Positions 43,397-50,263 of a DNA stretch of 50,263 bases are shown here, piece by piece; positions within the stretch are counted from its first letter, which is position 1, and the number at the start of each line of letters is the position of its first letter. A program made the position numbers and the translations under genes. This DNA is from Chthonomonadaceae bacterium. Its GTDB lineage: Bacteria > Armatimonadota > Chthonomonadetes > Chthonomonadales > Chthonomonadaceae. Under the pieces are notes generated by a model. That model worked only from the letters and a program-made list of their open reading frames with translations. It searched no databases and was not told where the DNA came from. The stretch lies in contig JANXSG010000072.1 in assembly GCA_025352825.1 (NCBI GenBank), positions 1-50,263 on the forward strand, given 5' to 3'.

Positions 43397-45238
43397 CTAT
43401 GCGCGGACGACTTCTCCACCACGTTTTTCCGCTCGTTTGCGAAGGTTGATATCCAGGATTCGTTTTCGAAGCCGGATGTTTTTGGGTGTCACTTCCACCA
43501 ATTCATCCGGGCCGATGTATTCGATTGCCCTGTCCAGAGACATATCGATCGGTGTAGATAGTCGTACACTCATATCACTGTTGGAAGAGCGCATGTTCGA
43601 AAGCTGTTTCATCTTGCAGATGTTCACGTCGAGATCGGAATCTCGCACATGTTTCCCCACGATCATCCCCTCGTAAACTTCCACGCCCGGGCCGAGAAAG
43701 AGAACACCACGCTCTTCCGCATTAGAGATACCGAATGGGTTGGTGGTGCCGCTCTCGGTAGCTACGAGCGAACCGCTCTTGGCTCCCCCGATTTCTCCAG
43801 CAAATGGTTTGTAAGAGTCAAAGAGAGTATTGATTACGCCGGTGCCGCGTGTTGCCGTCAGAAAGTCGTTTCGGAAACCGAGAAGACCGCGTGTAGGTAC
43901 CAGGTAGCTGAAGAAGACACTGCCCTTGGCGAGTTTCATATCCAGCATTTCACCGCGACGCTGTCCCATCTGTTCGACCACCACACCCTGATGCTCTTCG
44001 GCAACTTCAATCTCGACGCGCTCGTACGGCTCCAGCTTCTTGCCATCGTCGTCCTGATGGAAAATAACTTCAGGCTGCGCCACTTGCAGCTCATATCCTT
44101 CGCGCCGCATGGTCTCGATCAGAATAGCCAGATGGAGTTCACCGCGGCCACTGACCATGTAGGTGTCTGGGCTTTCGGTCTCTTCCACGCGCAGGCTAAC
44201 ATTGGTTTCGAGTTCTTTATATAGTCGCTCTCGAAGTTTACGGCTGGTGCTCCATGTTCCCTCGCGACCTGCCAATGGGCTGGTATTGACACCGAAAGCC
44301 ATTCGCAATGTTGGTTCATCTACGCGCACTGTGGCTACTGCAATCGGCATTTCGCGGCTTGCGATAGTCTCTCCGATACCAACATCTGCCAGTCCGGAAA
44401 CGATGCATATCTCGCCGGCAGCGACCTCTTCCTGCTCGACTTTTTTCAGGCCTTCATACACAAATGTGTTGACGATCTTACCCGCGCGAATATCTCCATC
44501 TCGATTGATAATCGCAATATTTTCTCCAGGATGCACTTTACCGGCGTGAATTCTGCCAATCCCGAAACGGCCGCGATACTCATCGTAGTCGATACTAGAA
44601 ACAAGAATTTGCAACGGTGCATCCACATCGCCTACAGGAGCGGGAAGTTTTGAGATGATGGTTTCAAACAGTGGCTGCAGATCGGTACCGGGCTGTTCCA
44701 GATCCATTGTAGCGATACCCTGGCGGGCGCAAGTATAGACCACCGTGAAATCAAGCTGCTCTTCGTTCGCGCCAAGCTCAACAAATAGATCGAAAGTCTG
44801 ATCGACAACCCAGTCTGGGCGTGCATCGGCGCGATCGATTTTATTCACGACGACTATAGCTTTATGGCCCAATGCAAGCGCTTTGGAAGTTACAAATCTT
44901 GTTTGAGGCATAGGCCCATCGACTGCATCTACGAGAAGCAGTACGCCGTCGACCATGCCCATAACACGCTCGACTTCACCGCCAAAATCGGCATGGCCAG
45001 GGGTGTCTACGATATTAATCTTGATACCGGCATACTGCACCGCTGTGTTTTTACTGACGATGGTGATGCCGCGTTCTCGCTCGAGATCGTTCGAGTCCAT
45101 GACGCGTTCGGCAATTTCCTGGTTGGCGCGGTAGACATTTCCCTGCCGGAGCAGGCCGTCTACAAGAGTAGTTTTTCCATGATCAACGTGCGCTATAATG
45201 GCTACGTTGCGAATATTTTGCTGGTTGTGCTGGCTCAT
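43397..45238 (-). CDS. typA: ribosome-associated GTPase TypA/BipA
   Basis: TypA/BipA is a translational GTPase related to EF-G that binds ribosomes, assists large-subunit assembly and aids growth under cold and other stress. The 613-residue length is typical. G motifs are [14 protein letters not shown] (G1, about 15-28), RGITI (G2), [15 protein letters not shown] (G3) and [12 protein letters not shown] (G4). The C-terminal part has the family stretch [20 protein letters not shown] and ends [16 protein letters not shown]. The start follows AAGGAAAC. A GC-rich hairpin with T5 lies 75 bp upstream in the leader, suggesting attenuation. Repeat locus 5 lies further upstream. Confidence 0.95.
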   Translation of the reverse strand: MSQHNQQNIRNVAIIAHVDHGKTTLVDGLLRQGNVYRANQEIAERVMDSNDLERERGITIVSKNTAVQYAGIKINIVDTPGHADFGGEVERVMGMVDGVLLLVDAVDGPMPQTRFVTSKALALGHKAIVVVNKIDRADARPDWVVDQTFDLFVELGANEEQLDFTVVYTCARQGIATMDLEQPGTDLQPLFETIISKLPAPVGDVDAPLQILVSSIDYDEYRGRFGIGRIHAGKVHPGENIAIINRDGDIRAGKIVNTFVYEGLKKVEQEEVAAGEICIVSGLADVGIGETIASREMPIAVATVRVDEPTLRMAFGVNTSPLAGREGTWSTSRKLRERLYKELETNVSLRVEETESPDTYMVSGRGELHLAILIETMRREGYELQVAQPEVIFHQDDDGKKLEPYERVEIEVAEEHQGVVVEQMGQRRGEMLDMKLAKGSVFFSYLVPTRGLLGFRNDFLTATRGTGVINTLFDSYKPFAGEIGGAKSGSLVATESGTTNPFGISNAEERGVLFLGPGVEVYEGMIVGKHVRDSDLDVNICKMKQLSNMRSSNSDMSVRLSTPIDMSLDRAIEYIGPDELVEVTPKNIRLRKRILDINLRKRAEKRGGEVVRA

Positions 45239-45312
45239 CTGTTTCCTTTATTACTTCTCTTGCGCTCTATTCCTGTGATATAAGAAGTAAGGATGAGCGC
45301 AGACACTAAAAA

Positions 45313-45332
45313 GCGCGGCCATTTTGCCGCGC
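45313..45332 (-). terminator. GC-rich hairpin with T tract in the typA leader (attenuator-like)
   Basis: GCGCGGC and GCCGCGC form a perfect 7-bp GC stem around a 6-nt loop. On the minus strand it is followed at once by TTTTTAG, the form of a strong intrinsic terminator. It lies between a candidate promoter (near 45375) and the typA start, so typA transcription would have to pass it. Confidence 0.65.
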
Positions 45333-45374
45333 AGGTGAAGGTTTCCCCATGATACCCGTGCTTAAGACCGTTAT

Positions 45375-45383
45375 ATTATACCA
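45375..45383 (-). promoter_or_regulatory. extended -10 promoter candidate for typA
   Basis: On the minus strand the sequence reads TGGTATAAT, a perfect TATAAT with the TG extension and no clear -35. Transcription starting about 7 nt further would yield a leader of about 35-55 nt up to the terminator hairpin. Confidence 0.5.
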
Positions 45384-45520
45384 CAGTTCCGTGATTCTAC
45401 CATTATTATGCGCAGGGTAAGCATAATTTAACAAAATATTGAAATATGTTACAGCATGCATTGAATGAGATATATTATGATTATTGCCAGTGATTGCTGG
45501 CTGTGCTTATAGAACGTTAA

Positions 45521-45640
45521 CCTCACCCCCCGGCTCCCTCTCACAGCCTGCTCGTTCCTCGCAAGGGGGAGGGGGTGACTCAATAAAAGCATTTCTCCCC
45601 TTCTCCTGTTTTTGGGAGAAGGGGTCAGGGAGGTGAGGGC
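45521..45640. repeat. dispersed inverted-arm repeat, locus 5 of 6
   Basis: It starts CCTCACCCCCCGGCTCCC then TCTCACAGCCTGCTCG and ends CTCCTGTTTTTGGGAG, AAGGGGTCAGGGAGGTGAGGGC. The arms are mixed: the left inner part resembles locus 6 (TTCCTCGCAAGGG), and the right resembles loci 2-4. This hybrid indicates that two sub-types recombine. Confidence 0.75.
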
Positions 45641-45691
45641 AGATGAGATGCAATTCCAGATATGGGCTTCAACCTTGGGTGTCAAATGAGT

Positions 45692-47392
45692 CTAGGCTTC
45701 AGCTACTTTTAAAATCTGGTTTGCTTGTACTTGAGTTAGTGTCTGGATTTTGCCCGAGAGCCAGTGGATATCTAGTTTCTCTACTACTTTTGCATCTCCA
45801 AGCCCAAAGTGAACTCTGTGGTCACTCTCTCCTCCATAGCTTCCACCACCCAATACCACTCTCAGTTTCTTCTTGCCTGCGATGGTGGCGATACACTTTG
45901 TGCCTATCGGAGTGGAACAGCCTAGGGCAGTCGTGAGCTTTAATATAAGCCAATTTCCAGCAGTACAGTCGTTATGGAGAAGCGTAGGGCGGTCGTCTTC
46001 TGCGGTCACAAGGATATCAATGCGGCCATCGTTATCGATATCGCCAAAATAGGCGCCTCGATGGACGCGGAAATCGTCGGATGGCAGAGAATCCGGTGCA
46101 TCCGTAAAGTGCCCGTGTCCATCGTTGAGTAGAAGTTGGTTGCGTTCTTTATAGGTTTTTGAGGAGTCTTTCAAGTAAGCGTATGGCGAAATATGCCCAT
46201 CTGCACAGAACAGATCGAGGTCGCCTGAGTTGCGTGTATCCAGAAAGCCGATGCCGAAGGCGAGATAAGGCCGGGTGGCCGCGCCTATTCCCGAAGCTGC
46301 GCTGATATCTGTAAAATATCCCCCATCGTTTCGATAGAGAGTATGAGGTTCATCTGCAAAGGTGGTCACCACCATATCGAGATCGCCATCATCGTCGTAG
46401 TCGCCTACAGCGATACCCATGTTTGCCTGCGGCAGTCCCGTCGCTCCGAACGCCACATTCTGCTGGATGGCGACTTCTTCGAACTTTCCGTTTCCCAGAT
46501 TGTGATAGAAGGTGTTTGCTCCCAAATCGTTCGCTACCATGAGATCGAGCCGCCCATCCCCATCAAAATCAGCTGCCGCCACCGCCAGGCTGCGCCTGGT
46601 TTCTCCTGCCATCCCGGCGCTTTTAGCCACATTGGTGAAAGTGCCGTCGCCATTGTTGTGGAAGAGGGCATTTGTCGCAGGCTGATATGTGGTCGGATGG
46701 CAAACATCCAGCATTCCGTTTGAAGCCAGGCAGTCGACATTCTTCTCCACACTCCATTCGCAGTAACGTGTGACAAACAAATCTAGAAAGCCATCACCAT
46801 CGTAGTCGAACCAGACTGCGCCGCTCGAAAATCCCCCCAGCCCTACGCCAGCTTTCGCTGTGACATCTTCGAATGTGCCATCGCCACGATTGCGGAAGAG
46901 AGTGTTCCGCCCATAACAGGCAACGTAGATATCTGGATGGCCATCATTATTGTAGTCGCCCACAGCGGCTGCAATTCCATACGCCGTTTCAATGCCGCCA
47001 AAAGCGTTTGGGGATAGTGTAAAATTGCCTTTGCCGTTGTTAAGATAGAGATGGTGCTGGAGAGGAGGATTTTTGGCGGCGCAGACTCCCAGTGGCTTCG
47101 GCTGGGGAAAGTAGATATCCAGAAAGCCGTTCCCGTTCGAATCGAAGAGGGCTGCCCCCGCTGCTATCTGCTCGATAAAATATCGTTTCCCGCAGCCGCC
47201 ATCGGACTGTGTGAAGTCGATTCCTGCAGATTTCGTGATATCTGTGAACTTCACACCAGGTAATTCAGGTGATGACTTGGGGATATTGCTCCTGGCTTTA
47301 CCGCTTTTCGGGCCGCAGCCAGATAACCCGGGAAGTAAGCCTGAGAGCGCCAATCCGCATCCTGATTGAAGTAATGAACGCCGAGTGATCAT
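45692..47392 (-). CDS. CRTAC1-like FG-GAP/VCBS and ASPIC/UnbV protein, module copy 2, Tat-type lipoprotein
   Basis: The 566-residue protein is the second Ca-binding propeller-type protein. Loops include FDSNGNGFLD, GDYNNDGHPD, FDYDGDGFLD, ADFDGDGRLD, GDYDDDGDLD and GDIDNDGRID. The C-terminus is an ASPIC/UnbV-like domain (WLILKLTTALGCSTPIGTKC, HRVHFGLGDAKVVEKLDIHW). The N-terminus MITRRSLLQSGCGLALSGLL with a following LSGC suggests a twin-arginine signal with lipobox, unlike copy 1, which has a Sec-type signal. The ATG at 47392 overlaps the TPR stop as TGATG, with CAGGGA just upstream. A TTG one codon earlier is an alternative. Role unknown; the coupling with TPR is conserved in both copies. 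Confidence 0.88.
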   Translation of the reverse strand: MITRRSLLQSGCGLALSGLLPGLSGCGPKSGKARSNIPKSSPELPGVKFTDITKSAGIDFTQSDGGCGKRYFIEQIAAGAALFDSNGNGFLDIYFPQPKPLGVCAAKNPPLQHHLYLNNGKGNFTLSPNAFGGIETAYGIAAAVGDYNNDGHPDIYVACYGRNTLFRNRGDGTFEDVTAKAGVGLGGFSSGAVWFDYDGDGFLDLFVTRYCEWSVEKNVDCLASNGMLDVCHPTTYQPATNALFHNNGDGTFTNVAKSAGMAGETRRSLAVAAADFDGDGRLDLMVANDLGANTFYHNLGNGKFEEVAIQQNVAFGATGLPQANMGIAVGDYDDDGDLDMVVTTFADEPHTLYRNDGGYFTDISAASGIGAATRPYLAFGIGFLDTRNSGDLDLFCADGHISPYAYLKDSSKTYKERNQLLLNDGHGHFTDAPDSLPSDDFRVHRGAYFGDIDNDGRIDILVTAEDDRPTLLHNDCTAGNWLILKLTTALGCSTPIGTKCIATIAGKKKLRVVLGGGSYGGESDHRVHFGLGDAKVVEKLDIHWLSGKIQTLTQVQANQILKVAEA

Positions 47393-48723
47393 CAATTTCC
47401 CTGCAGCGCTTTAAGGCCGTTCAAGGCGTGAGCGTTCTTGGAGTCTATCTGAACTACGGTCTCGTATTCGTCCCGCGCCATCGGTTTCATCCCGAGATCG
47501 CGGTAGCGATCTGCCAATGCCAGGTGAAAATTAGCACTCTCAGGATGAGTGAACACCAGTGACTGCAGATGCTTGAGCTGCTGGGCATTGAATTCGACTT
47601 CGCGTGCTGCTTCTGCCACCTTAGCGGATCTGGATTTATTACCCATGCGCCCGTAGATTACCGCTAACTGCTGCAGTGGAAACGACCGATTGGGGTCGAG
47701 CCGAACAGATGTCTCATATGCCATTTTCGCTTTATCTAAGCTATTCGCATGAAGCAGCGCGCTTCCAAGCCTCTCCTGAAATACGGGGTTATCTGGTTTC
47801 GCTGCCACTGCCTTCTGAAAATAGAGGAGCGCCTTTTCGTCGGCTCCAGGTTCCCCGCTCTCCTGCCATAATCGTCCCATCATTTCATTAAGATTGCCGT
47901 CCTCCGGCTGGGCAGATAAAGCCGTCTCGACTATCTTCCTTCCTTCCACTCGCTTCTGTTGTTTCAGGTAGAGGTTCCCCAGACCATAAGCTATATCCGC
48001 CTGTTCCGGGTGAATGCCGTTCGCTGTGATCAGATGTTGTACAGCAAGATCGATGTTGCTTTGTGCAGCATAAGCGCGCCCTAAAAGATAGTGGATACCT
48101 GCTTTGTCTCGCCATTGTGGGAGTAAGTTGAGCAGTGTCTTTTGCGCATTTTCGATGTCAGCAGAGTGGATTCCCATTCCATTCGATTGGATCGCCCACT
48201 GTAGTGTGGCAGCGGCCACACCAAACTGGTTATGCGGGTCGGATGGCTTTAGCTGAAGCGCACGTTTACCTGCCCAGAGTGATCGTTGGTAGTTCTCCAT
48301 GCTGTAGAGTGTGACAGACAACCCCTGCCATGCCCGATCGGAATTCGGCCACACTTGCAGGATAGCTGCATAGGCACGCACTGCATCCGGGTATCTTTTT
48401 GCACTGCTGTAGACTTGAGCAAGAGTGATCTGAGCAGTCTCATTCTGTGGCTGAAGGCGTGCGAGTATCTCCACCTCACCAGCACACTGTTCCTGCATGC
48501 CTAACCTGGCATAAATTTCTGCGAGATCCTGATGCGGCCTGACTTCGGCAGGGTTAGCAGAAATTTGATGGCGCAGCTGAGCAATCTGCTTTGCCTCCCG
48601 CTGAATCAACTGCCGCTGCTTTGCAGCAGGATCGGCAAGCGGCTTCCGCCTCGACATCACCACCGTGCGCGCACCCAGCGCGATCACAATGGCAACAATA
48701 CCAAAAATAATTAGCTTATTCAC
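47392..48723 (-). CDS. membrane-anchored TPR-repeat protein, module copy 2
   Basis: The 443-residue protein starts with a membrane segment (MNKLIIFGIVAIVIALGART) followed by basic residues (MSRRKP), then about nine TPR units. Typical ones are VRPHQDLAEIYARLGMQEQ, PDNPVFQERLGSALLHANSL and SANFHLALADRYRDLGMKPM. In contrast to copy 1 the positive charges lie after the helix, so the repeats could face the cytoplasm, or the segment could act as a signal peptide. Its stop overlaps the start of the CRTAC1-like gene. Repeat locus 6 lies directly upstream, separating it from the prepilin at 49030. Confidence 0.85.
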   Translation of the reverse strand: MNKLIIFGIVAIVIALGARTVVMSRRKPLADPAAKQRQLIQREAKQIAQLRHQISANPAEVRPHQDLAEIYARLGMQEQCAGEVEILARLQPQNETAQITLAQVYSSAKRYPDAVRAYAAILQVWPNSDRAWQGLSVTLYSMENYQRSLWAGKRALQLKPSDPHNQFGVAAATLQWAIQSNGMGIHSADIENAQKTLLNLLPQWRDKAGIHYLLGRAYAAQSNIDLAVQHLITANGIHPEQADIAYGLGNLYLKQQKRVEGRKIVETALSAQPEDGNLNEMMGRLWQESGEPGADEKALLYFQKAVAAKPDNPVFQERLGSALLHANSLDKAKMAYETSVRLDPNRSFPLQQLAVIYGRMGNKSRSAKVAEAAREVEFNAQQLKHLQSLVFTHPESANFHLALADRYRDLGMKPMARDEYETVVQIDSKNAHALNGLKALQGN

Positions 48724-48730
48724 TCAGTAA

Positions 48731-48965
48731 CCTCACCCCCCGACCCCCTCTCCCGTCTTGCTTATTCCTCGCAAAGGAGAGGAGGAGGGTTAGATCTGAT
48801 GATGTTGATATTGATATAGATTGTCCATTATACCCACAAGACTTGGAATGATTTCAATAACTATCCTATGCACCTTTATACTTTGAAGTGAATGCTTTTA
48901 CTTTAAGCCTCCCCCTCTCCTTTGCGAGGAACGAGCAAGACGGGAGAGGGGGTCGGGGGGTGAGG
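48731..48965. repeat. dispersed inverted-arm repeat, locus 6 of 6, 52-bp arms
   Basis: Left arm 48731-48782 and right arm 48914-48965 are inverted copies of 52 bp with about two mismatches. Each starts CCTCACCCCCCGACCCCC and includes CGTCTTGCT and TTCCTCGCAAAGGAGAGG. The 131 bp between them are AT-rich and show no gene. This is the most intact copy and looks like a miniature inverted-repeat element. Confidence 0.85.
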
Positions 48966-48968
48966 TAA

Positions 48969-48997
48969 AAAAGCCCCATAAAAATTATGGGGCTTTT
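48969..48997 (-). terminator. intrinsic terminator of the 49030 prepilin
   Basis: AAAAGCCCCATAA and TTATGGGGCTTTT form a perfect 13-bp stem with a 3-nt loop. On the minus strand the right arm ends in a run of T. It lies 33 bp past the prepilin stop. Confidence 0.85.
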
Positions 48998-49029
48998 CAT
49001 ATAGAAACGGTACTTCTCTGGGTTGCTTC

Positions 49030-49947
49030 CTAGTTGGGGAAGTAGGTCAGAGTTGAACCGCTGCGGTTTTTCGGAGGAGTACCGGTGGTATCCCACACTA
49101 CGCAGGTGGATTTGACCTGGTAGAACTTGACATGACCATCGGCAAACTCATAGTTTGCACCACCTGTGTGACGGGCCAGGGGAGCCGGGGGATTGTAGTC
49201 CCATGATGCCCAGTCGTCTCCAAGGCCATGGTAAGCTGTGTTATTACACAGATCTTCCATGGGCAAATTATACGCGCCATTCACATACAGAGGATCTTTA
49301 GCTGGTCGTGAACCATCTGGATAGGTTCCAAATGCTCGTCCACGATGACCAACAGTGTAGCCTCCACGATCGTAGAGATTATTTTCGTTCGTAGGATCTG
49401 CTTGAGTTTCATCAGCACGAGCGCCTGCTCCACTGCTTCTACTTCCTTCCGAGATCAGAATAGTACTGGAAGGGAAAGAGAGTGAACCATCACTTATTGC
49501 ATTGCTAATCATAGCTCCATTACCGTAATCGCCGGCAAGTCTTCGGTTAATGACGTAGTTTGTAACTCCAGTAGGACCGTCATTGTTACCGTTGAAATTG
49601 ATTCCATCGTCAGTGGATGGCTCTTTGAAGAGGTTACCGCTCTTGACATAAGGAAGTACTGCATGTTCCCAGCCAAATGCATTATAAGTGAACCGACTGT
49701 CCATCGGATCAACTCCACCAGGACCGGGGTAGTACACTGCAAGCGGGAATGTCTCATCATAGTCCTGGACATACATCAATACCGCCAGGCCAATTTGCTT
49801 CTCGTTAGAGAGGCAAGTGGCTCCATATGCTTTTTCACGAGCCTGTGCAAAGACAGGGAATAAGATTGCGGCGAGAATCGCGATAATTGCGATCACGACG
49901 AGCAGCTCTATCAACGTGAAGGCTGAGGACCTTCTACTATTTCTCAT
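49030..49947 (-). CDS. type II secretion/type IV pilin-like prepilin with H-X9-DG motif (DUF1559-type)
   Basis: The 305-residue prepilin begins MRNSRRSSA, then [20 protein letters not shown] and [18 protein letters not shown]. The residue before Phe is Ala, not the usual Gly, which may slow or alter cleavage by prepilin peptidase. The body contains [19 protein letters not shown]. The tail has the canonical H-X9-DG ([12 protein letters not shown]). GGAG lies 7 nt before ATG 49947; a second ATG at 49974 overlaps that site. A strong terminator follows. TPR and CRTAC1-like genes lie downstream on the same strand across repeat locus 6. Confidence 0.9.
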   Translation of the reverse strand: MRNSRRSSAFTLIELLVVIAIIAILAAILFPVFAQAREKAYGATCLSNEKQIGLAVLMYVQDYDETFPLAVYYPGPGGVDPMDSRFTYNAFGWEHAVLPYVKSGNLFKEPSTDDGINFNGNNDGPTGVTNYVINRRLAGDYGNGAMISNAISDGSLSFPSSTILISEGSRSSGAGARADETQADPTNENNLYDRGGYTVGHRGRAFGTYPDGSRPAKDPLYVNGAYNLPMEDLCNNTAYHGLGDDWASWDYNPPAPLARHTGGANYEFADGHVKFYQVKSTCVVWDTTGTPPKNRSGSTLTYFPN

Positions 49948-50055
49948 CAGTTGTCTCCTTGTAATATTTCTCATGCCGGGAATTTCTGGGATATCCCGGC
50001 TGCCAATCCTGTGTTTACGGAATCCATCAAAATACAGTCATTAGAACATCAGCAT

Positions 50056-50263
50056 CTATTGAACACTAGGCGGAGCAGAAACACCAGAATTCTGGTGTGT
50101 TCGAAAATACTCCAATGCTGCCTGTTTCTTCATACTCCCGGATTTAGTCGAATCCAGATCAAAATGACTCGCATCCAACCGCGGTTTTTGTTTCATCGTT
50201 CTGAAGGCAAAGAAGCCCAATATCAAAACAACGACAACTACTATTGCGGCAATTGCTGGCGGC
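50056..50263 (-). CDS. partial small membrane-anchored protein at the window edge
   Basis: The frame is open from the window edge to TAG at 50056-50058 and encodes the last 68 residues of a minus-strand protein. It starts with a hydrophobic helix (PPAIAAIVVVVVLILGFFAF), then RTMKQKPRLDASHFDLD and a polar tail ending SAPPSVQ. Its 5' end is outside the window. It lies 108 bp upstream of the prepilin on the same strand. A single-span membrane protein is likely; no family is recognised. Confidence 0.5.
   Translation of the reverse strand, partial: PPAIAAIVVVVVLILGFFAFRTMKQKPRLDASHFDLDSTKSGSMKKQAALEYFRTHQNSGVSAPPSVQ

Noticed and set aside
45643-46723. Plus-strand open frames inside the CRTAC1-like gene
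   Set aside because: Reverse shadows of the repeated Asp-rich loops of the minus-strand gene.

Overview
The window looks like a stretch of chromosome from an Armatimonadota bacterium or a close relative. GC content is moderate. The pointers are three prepilin-like proteins with an almost invariant [20 protein letters not shown]-type leader and an H-X9-DG-like tail, a DUF6785-type membrane protein, and two exported FG-GAP/ASPIC (CRTAC1-like) proteins each paired with a TPR protein. The phylum assignment is inferred from gene content. No rRNA or tRNA gene was recognised.

Layout. 1-1.7 kb: a dispersed palindromic repeat with an IS4-family element inserted at its edge; the transposase is frameshifted in a C8 run. 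1.7-7.2 kb: an unknown membrane-anchored protein, a BadF/NagK-like kinase, a DUF1015 protein, a small membrane protein and a secreted esterase. 7.4-13.6 kb: the protein quality-control cluster tig-clpP-clpX-lon, all on +. 13.7-16.5 kb: an RHS-like remnant, a prepilin (-) and an orphan solute-binding lipoprotein. 16.7-25.1 kb: gmk, coaBC and rodA on +, separated by a minus-strand operon (lnt, alpha/beta hydrolase, secreted beta-propeller), an unknown lipoprotein and a decayed antitoxin/PIN-toxin pair. 25.1-31.1 kb: DUF6785 protein, a pair of small unknown proteins, a two-gene chromate transporter, a GntR remnant and a Spy-like periplasmic protein. 31.6-32.9 kb: a LacI-family regulator with a consensus promoter and a repeated operator-like motif.

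33.0-37.3 kb (+) and 45.7-50.3 kb (-) hold two copies of one arrangement: prepilin, then a TPR protein, then a CRTAC1-like lipoprotein translationally coupled to it. Between them lie pcrA/uvrD, an MbfA-type ferritin-like/VIT1 iron transporter, a PhnZ-like HD oxygenase overlapping rnhA, a DUF4287/DUF5655 protein and typA. The duplicated prepilin-TPR-CRTAC1 module is the best candidate here for an undescribed system. Its products are predicted mostly to be exported or surface-anchored, with many Ca-binding-type D-x-[DN]-x-[DN]-G loops.

Small-scale structure is rich. Six loci carry a roughly 120-240 bp element with long GC-rich inverted arms. Three or four carry a different hairpin repeat with arms GGGAGTT/AACTCCC and GCGTCT/AGACGC. 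Several genes have hairpin leaders or terminators (lon, typA, prepilins). Start codons were moved from the longest reading frame where a Shine-Dalgarno sequence or signal peptide decided the matter.
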